A stretch of DNA of 64,000 nt from Kappaphycus alvarezii (lineage: Eukaryota > Rhodophyta > Florideophyceae > Gigartinales > Solieriaceae): assembly GCA_002205965.3 (NCBI GenBank), contig NADL03000471.1, positions 1,302,001 to 1,366,000 of the forward strand, given 5' to 3'. Position numbers and translations under genes: made by a program. This document shows, one piece after another, positions 32,401-43,807 of the stretch (the first letter of the stretch is position 1; every line of letters begins with the position of its first letter). The notes under the pieces are model-generated. The model was not told the origin of the DNA. It did not search any database and worked only from the letters and a program-made list of their open reading frames with translations.

Positions 32401-33748
32401 TTATGAAGATATTTGTATAATTATAGTTATCTATATTGGATCTAAACATTCACACCGCCTCACTGCAATCAATTCGTCACCGACTTCGGCCCCCCTTTGG
32501 CTCATAGTTCAAGGCCTCATCTATGGTTCAAATTTTCGACCGAGAAACATTCTTGGGAATCTCCGCGCCTCCGCCATCGGCTCCCGCGAGGAACCCATTG
32601 TCAGCGTTGTCGTCGTCACTTTTCCGTTTTGTTAAACCAACGCCGTATCAGCCACGCGAGTCGCTTAAGGTGCGGGTGCCCAAGGATACCGCCGCAAGGA
32701 GCAGAAGCTAGAGGACGAGCTGTCCAGGTTACTAGTGGCCCATTACCCCCAACCCATCTTGTCATATCCGTGAGCTGGGCATCTGCTTCCAGCCATTCTC
32801 CCTTCAATCCCAGGATGGGAAATGCTCTGACACCATCTCGTTTATTGAAGGATTTACCAATCGTGTTGCGTGCACGACTCACGCTTCCCTCATGACTATC
32901 GCGTCGCAAGTTTATTAACGCTTCGCTTGCATCATTGGGGGAATGCCGGGGTGATTTACTTCGTCGTCTGACACTTGTAGCGGGAGGGATCTAAATCTTA
33001 CAAAACGTGGTTAGCGGAGACGTTCCCATCATTTCATGTACTCCACTGCACGCAGCAGTGAAGTGCATGAAATTATGCAATAAAAATACGGAAAGGGAGG
33101 TCTGAGGTGCATACCGGCGTACAGGACCGGTGTCCCAAGGATTGGCGTACAGCACCAAATCAAGTCGCTTCGTAGGGTTCGTCGGTTAAGAGCATCACTG
33201 CTAGTTGGGAAAAATACAAATCGAACAGGTTTTAGATTTAGAAGCCAACTTTCTGCACGACCCCGTCGATATCTAATTCTAGGCCAATCAGTTCTGTTAG
33301 AAATTGGATTCCATTCCGGTGAATCGGGGTCCAAAAGACCATGTCTTGGACCTCGATTTTTCGAAATGGATTGTAAACACTAGCCAATCATAGCACCTCA
33401 ATACCATCGTCCCTCTAAAGCAATGCCGAACAATTCAGCAGAAAATTCAACCCATTTATATTTCTCATTCGTCCTTCGCTTGCAAATTCAACTCGATCAG
33501 AAACTAAAGCTCCTCGAGAAACGAGCAATTCCTACACGCAGCTGGTAGGGGTATGACAAAGCAGCGATCAAAAAGTCAGAATGACGGAAACGAAAAGAAA
33601 ATAGAGACACCACGGCATTGTTCGCGCCACAACAGCGATCGAAACGGCTTATTTCTAGAAATGAGCGTCATAAATGTCAACCACAGTCTGAAGTAGAGCA
33701 CAACGAAGTCTCTTCCAAGCAACCCCTCTTCCCAAACCTCTGTAAATA
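32401..33748. other. No recognisable gene; contains a 19-bp hairpin
   Basis: Composition returns to GC-balanced at about 32450. Frames up to 132 codons (32497-32895) show no known domain. It probably includes the left end of the Harbinger element, but I could not find its terminal repeats. Confidence 0.45.
33031..33073. repeat. Short inverted repeat (hairpin)
   Basis: Arms atttcatgtactccactgc (33031-33049) and gcagtgaagtgcatgaaat (33055-33073) pair over 19 bp with two mismatches around a 5-base loop. It could fold as an RNA stem or be a small terminal-repeat junction. Confidence 0.85.
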
Positions 33749-34720
33749 ATGGGTGCAGGAAAAGGGTGGAAACCCGTGGAAAGCGTCGCTCCATGCCGGG
33801 CATATGTCGCCGCATCTGAAGATCCATCATCCAGATCTGGAAAAAAGAAAACTTTGTTCCGATCACAAATGTTGGATGCTTACAATTCATTTACAGGAGA
33901 TGTAAAGAAGAAAAAACCAGCAGTGGTTTACCCGGAGCGTACAGATTAGGCTGTCATTCAGCAGCACAGGAAAGCAAGATAAGAGGCTGTGAAATTTGAG
34001 GAAATTTTTGGTGCGATAAAGAAGAGAAACCCGAAAGGGTCCCCTTCCGAGGAATACATTAGAAGGGCAGCTACCTCAATTTACAATGGCGATACAAATA
34101 TATCTTAGATATACACGTATCGGCGAGATCCACCCGTTGAATTTGGAAGTGAGTTTCCTTATAGGCAGTGCTTGGAATTTTTCTGATCGACACTTTCGTT
34201 GTCTCTGATACTTGGTTCAAAAGGCCAGGTGGAATCATTGGGGGACGTGGAGGTAGTATCTCGTGTTCATGGTTCTGTAACAACTGGTATTAAAGCTGAA
34301 TGGAATACAAATACTGACTCGAAATCTAACCAGGCAGTTAGTGTGATATTTCCAGAAACTTCAGCCAGCAGAGAGCTGCAAGTCGGAACTAAGAGGTGCA
34401 TGGATATTTCAAAGCAAGTCGATGCTTTGAAAAAGATGGCTGAGGGAATTGACATGCTAGTTGAAGCATTGGCTAAAAGTTCTACAGCGATTCTAGAACT
34501 TTTGCAAGTCGAAAAAGATAGATCCATGATGAATCTACTTTCGATGCTTTGGACAGAATCTCTGTTAAAAAAGGGTATTTGAGCATTGCTCAGAGAAAAG
34601 AGCTGGGGGCATTGGAAGCCCATCGTAATGTGGGAAATATAACTGGAATGACAGATTCCAGCAACCAGGGACAGAATTTAAGTCATATGATAGGCGCAAG
34701 TGGAAATTATTCCGACTCAG
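33749..34720 (+). pseudogene. Myb/SANT-like protein of Harbinger transposon
   Basis: From ATG 33749: a trihelix-like N-terminal part with ALCRAWV-type block as CRAYVAASEDPSS, KKKTLFRSQMLDAY, then in frame but past stops HRKAR, VKFEEIFGAIKKRNPKGSP (the F-x-x-x-Y-x-x-I-x-x-x-x-P-S-G segment) and EEYIRRAATSIYNGD. After frame changes RDPPVEFGSEFPYRQCLEFF follows; this is the C-W-x-x-L third-helix region. The 127-codon frame at 34199-34582 is a C-terminal helical part (ISKQVDALKKMAEGIDMLVE). In the family this protein brings transposase to the element ends and the nucleus. Stops at 33947 and later show decay. Confidence 0.55.
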
Positions 34721-35239
34721 AGGTGTGAAAGATTCATCCATCAACCTTTAACATCTCATATACATTTTCAACCCGCACTGTATGATTCTTATTCGTCCAG
34801 TGTGCTGGAAAAGGATAATATTGAAGGAATTAAATACATCGATTGTGTTCTCAGAGCTGCAAGTGCCGGTTCGTCTGCAATTCTGAACTAATCTGTAGAT
34901 CAATTGCTAGAAATTAAGTGAGCATCATCACCGTGCAGTAAACACTGCCGTAAAATGTTTTACTCCTCAAAACATGAGGAAGTTTATATGTTCCCATTCT
35001 GTTTCCTATGGTGGTTATTCGAAGCCTTTGTGAGTTGCAGATGCAATCCCCGAACATTAATGTTATCGGCAATCTCATGTTGAAGTATACCAATCATTGA
35101 ACTAATGTCGGTCATGAGTACAATTAAGAGATCCGTCTCATCTTCAAGCTCATTATAGAGGTTTGAATATCCCCCATATCCTTCACCAGTGAAGTGAACT
35201 CACCTCACCTCAACGTTTATATTGCGAGGTACTACTGAA
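34721..35239. other. Spacer between the convergent Harbinger genes
   Basis: Continues with short frames downstream of the Myb-like gene. No separate gene recognised. Confidence 0.45.
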
Positions 35240-35600
35240 ATGTGGCGATGTTCGCCATTTTTTTCCACGTTCCATAGTTCGCTGGGAATGAAAAGCATTT
35301 CGAACCTGCCAAACATGAACCAGAACACCCGCTCTACACATTTTTATACACTCTTCTGCCTTCCACAAAATAGTTCACTCTTCTTATTGATAGGATTACT
35401 TAGCGGTTCAACAAAGATCTTCCAAGGCGGATAAATGCCATCGGTCAGATAGCAAAACCATGTAAAATTCTTGCCATCCACGGTATAAGTAGGGCAAGCG
35501 GGGGGAAAAGAAACAGCGAGTACATTGCCGAAACGATCGCTTAACTCCAGTATTTTAAGGTCTTTGAATGCTTCGTGTGTAGTGCGATAGCACATTTATT
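35240..35600 (-). pseudogene. Harbinger transposase, C-terminal half
   Basis: The minus strand reads ILELSDRFGNVLA, CYLTDGIYPPWKIFVEPLSN, ELFCGRQKSV and, past one stop, KCVERVFWFMFGRFEMLF then PSELW. YLTDGIYP-W and the VERVF-type block with the catalytic Glu are signatures of DDE_Tnp_4. This half directly continues the N-terminal half at 36400-36984 once the intervening 0.8 kb is ignored, with about 30 residues around the second Asp missing or unreadable. Confidence 0.72.
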
Positions 35601-36395
35601 GATTTGAAAAGTCAATGCGTATTTTATAGTAGGTGGCTACGGTATTTACAGTTTATTTACAGTGGACCTCTAGGCCCATTTTCGAGACCCTATCGGGATA
35701 GTGGCGGTCCAATACCTGGACCTGATATTTATTTTGGGCTAACCAACTAACAGAGTGACGCTTGTCCCAACTACTCGCTAGTAACTTTAACATAGTATTT
35801 ATTCTGGTGAGAGGTCGCACCACCACTAGTGAAGTAACCGGGGGTACCTTCTTCTTCACCTTTGTTCGGTTTCGGCTCTAGCTAATGCTCCTGCATCCCG
35901 CGTTCACTTTTCGTTAAGGTGCTGCGCGTGCAGCTATAGTAGCTACTATCCCCTTCGGCCCCGCCTGCAAGCTTGGATATTTGAGCCCGTTACACTGCAT
36001 CAGGTTCATACGTATTCTTTTTGTCTTTGTCCCATTGGAAGGACTGTATCCCTCGTCCCTTTGCGCGGCGGACGTGTATCCGTGGCTACTGCCCTTTTAC
36101 GTTGCGCTTTGCGACGCTTTACATTCACGCGTGCTGCGTATTCTTTCTTTGGCTTGTTGCGTTGCCCTTTTCCCTTGCGCTTGTGCGAGTCTTTCCCCAT
36201 TCTCTTTTCGAGAACCTTTTTGACTCTAATAGTCAGTTTGTCCTCGATCCAATACGAACCGCTTTCCCGGTTCGCTTCTAGAACACCCCCGTTGTGCCTG
36301 TTGCACTACATCAGGCAACCTAAATTCAAAAGTACATATCCAAACATATAATAAACATATAATTTCGACTCGAACAGTCGGAGATCTATCTTAGC
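35601..36395. other. Sequence inserted in the transposase gene
   Basis: About 0.8 kb with no frame continuous with the transposase on either side. It holds tgagcccgttacactgcatcag (split here: tgagcccgtt, acactgcatcag) near 35980 and a similar gcactacatcag near 36302. It could be a solo LTR or small non-autonomous element. I could not fix its ends or a target duplication. Confidence 0.4.
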
Positions 36396-36399
36396 GAAT

Positions 36400-36984
36400 C
36401 ATAATTCCTTGTAATGCCTTCAGGCATTTTTAATCAAATCCTGCGCTATCCAAACAGCAAATACCTCCCGAGAACTCCACAGCCGCAAACTCCCTCTCAA
36501 TGCGCTCCAAATTATCCTGTTTTGGGGCCCGAAAATACTCAGCTACGAAGCATTGTAAGACTGTGTTGCAAAAGGCGGTCAAGCAATGGGAGGCAGTTAT
36601 TTCTGAAACATCAAAGATGTCATCGGCTAGGTGGGCTGGTAAAGCGTATGATAAAGAACAAAGAGCAATTATAACTTCTAAAAGCGACGACATCCCAAGT
36701 CGGCCTGTCGCATCAGGTTTCATTTCCTTTCGTATACTATCTGATCTTGCGAAAGCTGTAGTGAAAAATCGAGTAAAGACCAAGCTAGGCATTCTAAACC
36801 TTCGTTTGAAGGCATTTTCTGGATGTTCAGGTCCAATTTGTGACGTTCCAGGTCGACACAGGTTGTGAGGCCAAAAATTGCACCATGTAGTGGTGATACG
36901 CGCCATCATAGTTACAATGGATGTTACCCGCTCGTCCTGGAACAGATCCATGTCGTCTAGCCTTTGATCCATTGAGCTTCGCAA
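36400..36984 (-). pseudogene. Harbinger transposase, N-terminal half
   Basis: A 184-codon frame reads the family's N-terminal order: MDQRLDDMDLF (ATG at 36973), FKRRFRMPSLVFTRFF, GRLGMSSLLEVIIALCSLSY, HLADDIFDVSEITASHCLTA, FVAEYFRAPKQDNLERIE, and finally EFSGGICCLDSAGFD, where G-x-I-D-C is usual and the first catalytic Asp is replaced or displaced. Beyond the stop, KCLKALQG still matches the family's CP-x-x-x-G-x segment. The helix-rich part precedes the catalytic core in the protein. Confidence 0.75.
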
Positions 36985-38740
36985 TGCCTGCCATCACAAT
37001 GCTTCCCGTTTGTACCCAAAAAGCAGATTCAAATGCTTTTGATAGTCTAACTCACAGTCTTCAAAATTAGAATGGTTATTTCCTTTCATTCTATATTCTT
37101 GTAAGCTTCATAGGAGACAATTCGGATTTTATGAGGAAGAGAAAGCGATCGGTGTTAGTGTGCGTAGGGTAATCGGTTAGCAGTTTGTGGGAGTAGTCAA
37201 AGCTTCGTCTGATAGGCTTGGTGCGCATAGGGAAACGGAGACGTCGATTGGTGATTCTAGGTGTGCAGAGATGTGTAAATGGCTGTTTTGGGGGATATGA
37301 GACGTTTTATACGCCTTTGAGGGGAATTGAGCCGCTATTTTAGAGAAATAAATAGCGTTTCTTCACGCTTGTTGGCGCGAAAGTGGATAATGATCGATAC
37401 TCATGGCCTTCGAAAACCGTTGGATCCTGCTTATCAGCGTTTAGCGAGACGTTAATCTTTGTCTCCGGGCGTGAGTCACGACGATTCTTCACGCTTTTAC
37501 ATGTGAGTGGGGAAATTAATCGGTGTTTGTGGCGCCGAGAAAATGTCGGTTGAATGTGTTTGATCTTGGGGGATCGTAGTCGTTGTTTGCGGTTGATGGA
37601 GATGCGATGATCAATTTGGGCACATGTTTGGCCCAGCGAAGAAGGTGTTAGGTGTGTGTGGGCGTTTAACGAATGTCGTGGAGATGGTGGTCGTAGTTTG
37701 ATAGAGTTAGGAAGACGTTGGTTAATTTGTGTGTACTTTGGAGAAAATGGAGATCAGTTCTCGTGGATGCGGGGAAAGAAGGTAATCGACGCTATCATGT
37801 GTAGGGGGAGTAGATCACGGATTGAGTGAAGCATTTTATTGGCTTTACTGTTGCCGCTTTGAATTACCGTGAAGTCTCTTTAGTTATATCATTCTTCAGC
37901 TCCTATTGAGCACTTTTACAGTAGTTGTTCTATGCATACGCGTTATTAGTGAAAGCTTTAGTTTTGTTTGAGCCTTTTGAGCGTGAAACAGTAAATAAAT
38001 CCTGTTTGAGTATGCAAATTCTCTTATGCGTCGTTGCTTCCTTTTATGGACACGCTGTATACACGCTGTCTACAGTGTACGCTGGATGGTAATAAGGCAT
38101 TTTCTAGGGTCTTCAGGGGAATTTTACGACAACAAGGGAGTGGGGGGGAGTAGTCCGGACAGGAAAACCTTTGCATGTAGTCATAAATGGCCAGGTTTTC
38201 TAGAAACCTGCGCCTACAGTAGCACTAGAGTAATTTATCCCCTTCAAGAGCGGGTTAGAAATTACATAAAGGGCAGTCCCTTCGCCGTTCTGGCTTTGAT
38301 TTGGGGCAGACCAGCCAAGGCAAACCACCGTTTACCACCGGATCCAAAAAACCAACAGTCCAAAGCGTCCCCGAACCTTTGTTCTTTTTCTTTTATTCAA
38401 GCATCATTTCCAACAACCAAACCCAAAGTAAGTTTAACCTCTTTTGTACTGCAACATTGAGACGGATGACGCGTGTTCGAGGTGTTGGACTGGAGTTCGT
38501 AGGGATTCGTCCAGTCCAGGATCGTTGAACTTTGCATTAGTACGAAACACTCAATGTCCAACCGTCATGGCTGACTCCGATGTTTCGATCGTAATGGAGG
38601 ATTTGGACCTTCCAATAATCTTTCTACACTTACCCCAATTGGATTTGGATAGCGTAAGGAGTAGGGATGCTCTTAGGATCTTAGGGAATTAACTAGTACT
38701 TCAAGAACATCCAAACGGAAATACTCCCTTGGAACACCGC
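36985..38740. other. No recognisable gene
   Basis: G/T-biased DNA with frequent tgtg, gggg and cgttt words and no long frame between 37000 and 38000. Frames of 144 and 75 codons at 38026-38528 (plus) have no known domain. Confidence 0.5.
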
Positions 38741-38763
38741 TCGTTGGAGGAATCTCGAAGTTA

Positions 38764-40110
38764 ATGGCTCTCAAACCGCCCGTTATTGGGCCCGATCTCT
38801 CGGAGACCACTGCCGCACGTGGGGCGCTGTCCACTTTGCACAGAGGCAAGGCCAAATCTGCAGACAGTCGCAGAACTCGTAGCACATCTTCGAACAGCGC
38901 ATTGTGTCGTTGCAACGGGTCCAAAAGCCAGAGCACCGAAACGACATGAGCTCGCCAAACTCAACCAGTGCCTGTCGAACAATGGGTACTGGCACTGCGG
39001 CTGCCACACCTTTTGCATGGGTTCATAAGTACTTGGTCCGAACTCAAGTGGTTGTATGCGTTTATAAATGCCAAGTTCCCGAAATATACTGTGCGGACGG
39101 CTCCACGGAATTACATTCTTCTTCGCAGCACACCAATGAAGGCGCCGCCCCATTCCCAGTACCAGATTCACCGCAACCTCAGTACTCCGTCCCGTTCTGT
39201 CCCGCCGATGCAGCCCGCGGACACCCTGCACAATCCTTGCCGGCCCCGGAAGAAATTGTCATGACGCACCCGCCAGTCATGGCACACATCCCACCAAGTT
39301 CCGTGGTTTTCTGGCAGAGACCTATGCGGCCACCACGCAGGACGCTGCAATAGCCTGCCACAACAGTAGCATGTCCGAGATTGTCGCCATCACGAAGCTG
39401 TTCTTGGTTTCCGGTCGCTATATTGCCCAAGTCCTCATACACATGGCACGACTTGCCACTCTATTGCTGATACAATGCGAGAATGGGCGCGGTATGTGGC
39501 TTCTTCGCCTCGGGCAGACGCAGCGGCACAGACCCGTTTAATAAAGAAGCAGTACGAACTTGTTGAGGCGGTGAGCGGGATATCCTCGAAAATGCCGCCG
39601 TCCCGATATGGGGTGCGGAAGGATGTCAACGGTTTTGCGTAAGGGTGAAGCAGAAGGGGGGTGAGGAATGTGATGATGGGTCGGCAAGGGGTAGGAGGAC
39701 GGGGAAGCGAGGGTAGGTGCAGGCGACTCCATGGCGAGAGTTAAGTAGAGTGGCCTTGCATCGGCTGCCTCCGGAGGGCGGTCCTTCACCGCAGCGTGTG
39801 TTGAGGTGTCCTTGTGGGGGGTTCGCTGGCACCACGTCCTCCATGGCCTGGGTAGGCATGGAGGGTGCATCTGGAGCCTGCTGGTCACGGTTGGGGGTGG
39901 AGGGGAGGGTGCACCCCATGTGAGTATCTACCCGAGCAATGGGCCTTGGCTGTGGAAGCCTTGGAGCACCGGGCTTTGTCGATAGAAGCAGAGCAGACGC
40001 GGCGGCGAGGCCGGAGGGCGGTAACGGCGGTCTTGGTGGGGGGTTGTGGGATTGGGCGGAGGTCATCCGCTGCGCGCGGCAGGTGTAGGATCCACCGGGG
40101 TACGACCCAC
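38764..40110 (+). pseudogene. Retroelement ORF1/RT N-terminal relic with C2H2 finger
   Basis: A plus-strand frame at 38786-39028 carries CPLCTEARPNLQTVAELVAH then LRTAH, a C-x2-C ... H-x4-H zinc finger, followed by KRHELAKLNQC and GYWHCGCHTFC, which could be a second degenerate finger. After a frame change near 39300, AAIACHNSSMSEIVAITKLF and LRLGQTQRH continue as helices, and near 39730 DSMARVK resembles the linker before RT in the same family. C2H2 fingers of this kind open the reverse transcriptase proteins related to the 20.3-21.3 kb relic. No RT core follows: the pair 2 arm begins at 40497. Function is inferred from the family only. Confidence 0.4.
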
Positions 40111-40496
40111 TAGATGGGCATAAATATGAGCAGGGGCGGTCTCCTTGGCGGGGGCGACAATGGCGGAACGCCGGCCTTGTATCTAGGGGCGGCTGTCCTC
40201 AATGTCTTGGACATAGTTGGAAATAGCTGACCATATCTTCCAAACATTTATCACCCCAAATCTTCCCCCACATGTACCCATGCGCATGGACGATGAGGTA
40301 CATCCGGTTAGGTCTTGGCCGTATAGTTACGCCGTGCGCACTCCTCAGTACATATTGAATGCATTAAACTTCTTTCTTTCTTACCACATTGTCACATGTC
40401 GCATGTAAACAATATATTCGCCTTCCGAGGGAGAATTTGTATCCGTCATCTGTGGTAATGAAGCCGCCTCTAATTACCTTCCACCTGCCGCAATCT
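40111..40496. other. No gene seen
   Basis: Short frames only, up to the outer edge of inverted-repeat arm C. Confidence 0.5.
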
Positions 40497-40560
40497 TCTA
40501 CTCGCGATACCACTACCAATTACCCTCCTCCGATTTCCATGGTACCACGTACTACCTCCC

Positions 40561-40742
40561 GCCGACGAAGGGCAACTCACCCTTTCCTTTGCGTTTCTAA
40601 TTGCAACCGCAGGTATCTCCGACTCATTTTACGCCAGGCCCTCCAGTTGAGAGAGAGGAGCATTCCCCGCAACGCTTCCTGTGTGGTTTGCGGCACGCTA
40701 CTTTAACAGATTTCAATGCCGTGGTACTTCCTAAACTGTTTA
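40561..40742. other. 182-bp segment present only in arm C
   Basis: Arm C reads actacctccc, then 182 bases, then tctgaatgaagc. Arm D has the same flanks joined by a single extra base. No target duplication is evident, so either arm may be the altered one. Confidence 0.85.
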
Positions 40743-40952
40743 CTCTGAATGAAGCGACATGCAACCTTTACTTGAATGTACGCCACTACTGCACCGCCGC
40801 TTCCGAGATTGCCAATTTCTTATCTCACTTTGCTGCTCCCCCCGAGCTCCTGCGATCCTCTCTCCCCATCATTCTCATGAATCCTCTCCTACCACACGAC
40901 CAGAACCACAGACGTCGCAGCAACATCCTCACCCGCACACGCTTTCAATACA

Positions 40953-41898
40953 TTACACACGTCCACGGCTCCTCGCTTTTCCAAGGCTCCTCTGCGACTT
41001 TTGCATGCAGCGCGACCCAGCCTCCTTGGCCTTTCTAGCCACCTTTCGAGCCTTATCCCTCTTCTGCTGCACCTCTTCTTCAACTCCCGTCCTTCCCTCG
41101 CCTTTTCCCCGCACCGCGCGCCTTCTTCTTCCGCTCACCCTCCAGAATCTTGATATCCTCGCGCAGTCTGTCACACAGTCCCTTGTTCTTGCTTCCCTTC
41201 TTCTCCTCCTTGTCCAACTGCACCCTCTTCTCCTTTCCGATTCTCTCCGCCCGCCGCGCACCCCGCTTCAGTTTACGCGATGCCCGCAGCGCCTTGGCCG
41301 CCTTTCTCGACTCCTTCACCGCCTCCACCGCCAGCACCGCCGCCTCCTCCACTGCGTCCTCCACCTCTTCGGCTTCCCTGTCGATCTCATCCAGTCCTCC
41401 TCGCCAAGTCCGTCGCCACACGCTCCACCTCCTTGAGCACCTCGTTGATCGCCTTCTCGCTCTGGATTTCCTCAATCTGTTTCGTCCGTGTCGACTCATC
41501 CTCCGTAGCCTCGTCGCTGCTCCCCTGCCTCAGACTCTGCATTCTGGCCGCGCTCACTGTATCCAACACGTCGGCAACGTTGGTGCACACTCCCGCCCCC
41601 GGTGTCATTTGACACCCGAACGGTACCGTCTCGCTGGGAATCTCATTCCCGACTAAAATGTGCTTGCCGCATTTGGACACTGAACACTTTTCATACCCGA
41701 AACAATCGCACCGGTATCCCTCATTGCATTGGCCCAGTAGGCACGTGCCGTCACCTTGGCTGCGCAGGCACGTCCCGGATGGGTGCTGGCTGAGCACTGG
41801 CACTCGGTGTCGGTAAGAAGGCAGTGTTCCTGGCCGATGACGGCGACGATGAGGGCGAGGGACAACGCTGCGGCTGCTGCAACGGGAGCTGAACACAA
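40953..41898 (-). CDS. Secreted Cys-rich coiled-coil protein, copy C
   Basis: ATG 41898 starts MCSAPVAAAAALSLALIVAV, then IGQ: a clear signal peptide. The Cys-rich domain follows, with 12 cysteines in about 85 residues (HCLLTDTECQC, GTCLLGQCNEGYRCDC, KCSVSKC, SETVPFGCQM). The frame then runs straight through CTNVADVLDTVSAA into the coiled coil, showing that both parts belong to one protein. The coiled coil has EELDEIDREAEEVEDAVEE-type acidic heptads, Ala-rich helices, then Lys/Arg-rich heptads. The tail ends RSRGRV at a stop at 40953. The length is about 315 codons. One missing G in the run after cccatccggg shifts the signal peptide frame, and the coiled coil has two more breaks. No membrane anchor. 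Function unknown. Confidence 0.68.
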
Positions 41899-42028
41899 TT
41901 TTGTACAGAATCGAGGTGGGCGGGGGGGTTGTTGTCTGTGGTGGATGTCCGAGTTTATTGCAAGGTCAATTCGTGGAGCGGAGGTTGATGGGGTGAGAGA
42001 GGGAGGCAGGGCGGTTGCGTTGAGTGAC

Positions 42029-42037
42029 CTTTAAATA
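42029..42037 (-). promoter_or_regulatory. TATA-like box of copy C
   Basis: tatttaaag on the gene strand, about 131 bp before the ATG; mirrored in arm D. Confidence 0.6.
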
Positions 42038-42329
42038 GGAGGCTGCGAGCCCCTTGTTCATGTTCCTCAGCGGTTTACTCGGGGCGGACGAGGCATAGCA
42101 CCTGGATGTCTTCGAATTACGGTCGAGGAGGGGCTTCGAATTGGTATGGTTTATTGCAATTACCGGGTTCGCCATTGGGGGCATGGGGCGTGCAGAGGAG
42201 CTCATTTCAAAGGTGTGGCCGATAAGATTGATATCTTCCGGTGATGCGACAAGGCGGAGGAACTTTTCTTGCCGGCAGCATATCGAATTTTGATCTCATG
42301 AATGCGTTTAGAATACGCGATCCGAATTG

Positions 42330-43373
42330 CATGTCCCCTACTGTGTGATCTCAGCACTAGATCTGGGGTTTTGTTTTGATCAACGCCGAGACAGAGGAAC
42401 AGCGTACTTTGCCGGTTCACAATCGAGAAATCTACACCGATGCAGAGCCGGTGAAGTGGATTTGGCAATCATTGCGTCAGACATGCAGTATGGTTCTCGA
42501 AGTGTGGTGTACTTTAGGATAATAAACTGTCTCGGTTGGAGCCTTGGTAAAGGAGGGGGTGGCATCTGGTTTTGATGCCCACCGAAAGGCTGAGGAATAA
42601 ACCTGCTGTCCTCATCGAAGCCGTCCATTGCTTTCAGCGTAAATGGGATATCGTGGCCGAGGTGCCTTAGTCACAACGTGGTAGCTCCATTCGTACAAGG
42701 TGCAAGGAAGACATTTGTAATACATTTACACATGTATGCAGTCCAAACCGTTACCGCTTCAGCACAAAGTTACATTTGGTAACGCAATGCCTTTCTAGTA
42801 GCTTTTGTATCAAGACCACTTTCGAGGTTGAGGATCTTTGTCCAGAAGCTTGCATTGAGATATAAGCCGCTGATGGCACTAATTTCAGCTGTCATCATAT
42901 TCCTACGTAGGAAAAGTTTGAGCAAGGCGTTGAGCAGCCAATAGAAATTGTTTTCCAGACGAGAGCGGAGTCATTACGCTTGAATCTCCCAATGCGATCA
43001 CTCGCAAGAAAGTCAGAACGTTTCGAAACTTGTTGAACCTGATCGGACTTCTTACTAGGAGCAGGAAAAGTGATGACTTTGACGCGTTCTTCCTTTCTAG
43101 AATTTCTCAAGTTATTCTCTGATTAGCCTACTAGCTCTAGACTCGCGTTTACATTAGGGTCTCTATTACACAATCATGTAAACATGTAAAACAATAAAGA
43201 AGTTTAATGCATTCAGTATCTACAAGTGCAGATGATTGCTGACCGTTATTACAACACCTCGTTTGCGATGGAGGGCGATTGCTCAATTACAGTGAACGAA
43301 TAGACTACTTTCGCTTGTTTAAGCGCAGAGGAAAGAGGAACGACTACAGTTGAGCTCTAAATATCATTAAATC
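42330..43373. other. Unique spacer between divergent copies C and D
   Basis: 1.04 kb, not palindromic, with no frame over about 85 codons and no clear similarity to the pair 1 spacer. It separates two divergent promoters. Confidence 0.55.
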
Positions 43374-43666
43374 CAATTCGGATCGCGTATTCTAACGCAT
43401 TCATGAGGTCAAAATTCGATATGCTGCCGGCAAGAAAAGTTCCTCCGCCTTGTCGCATCACCGGAAGATATCAATCTTATCGGCCACACCTTTGAAAATG
43501 AGCTCCTCTGCACGCCCCATGCCCTCCAATGGCGAACCCGGTAATTGCAATAAACCATACCAATTCGAAGCCCCCTCCTCGACCGTAATTCGAAGACATC
43601 CAGGTGCTATGCCTCGTCCGCCCGAGTAAACCGCTGAGGAACATGAACAAGGGGCTCGCAGCCTCC

Positions 43667-43675
43667 TATTTAAAG
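43667..43675 (+). promoter_or_regulatory. TATA-like box of copy D
   Basis: tatttaaag about 141 bp before ATG 43808. The following tcactctctcaccccatcaacct-like stretch is shared with pairs 1 and 2. Confidence 0.6.
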
Positions 43676-43807
43676 GTCACTCAACGCAACCGCCCTGCCT
43701 CCCTCTCTCACCCCATCAACCTCCGCTCCACGAATTGACCTTGCAATAAACTCGGACATCCACCACAGACAACAAACCCCCCCGCCACACCTCGATTCTG
43801 TACAAAT

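Larger units (their letters stand above)
33749..36984. mobile_element. PIF/Harbinger-type DNA transposon, two convergent genes, interrupted
   Basis: The family encodes a DDE_Tnp_4 transposase and a separate Myb/SANT-like DNA-binding protein. Both are visible: the Myb-like gene on the plus strand (33749-34720) and the transposase on the minus strand (36984 to about 35240), converging. Terminal inverted repeats and a 3-bp target duplication could not be found, so the limits given are those of the genes. About 0.8 kb of unrelated sequence (35601-36395) sits inside the transposase gene. Confidence 0.65.
40497..42329 (-). repeat. Inverted-repeat arm C (pair 2, left)
   Basis: 1833 bp whose reverse complement aligns with 43374-45027. 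The inner edge is tccgaattg (42321-42329), mirrored by caattcgga at 43374. The outer edge is ctcgcgataccactacc, mirrored at about 45027. Arm C carries about 182 extra bases at 40561-40742. Confidence 0.92.

Noticed and set aside
41966-42205. Upstream frame before copies B and C ending PASLSHPINL in both
   Set aside because: It spans the TATA box, and copies A and D carry frame-breaking indels in it. The similarity is explained by promoter DNA conservation, not by coding.
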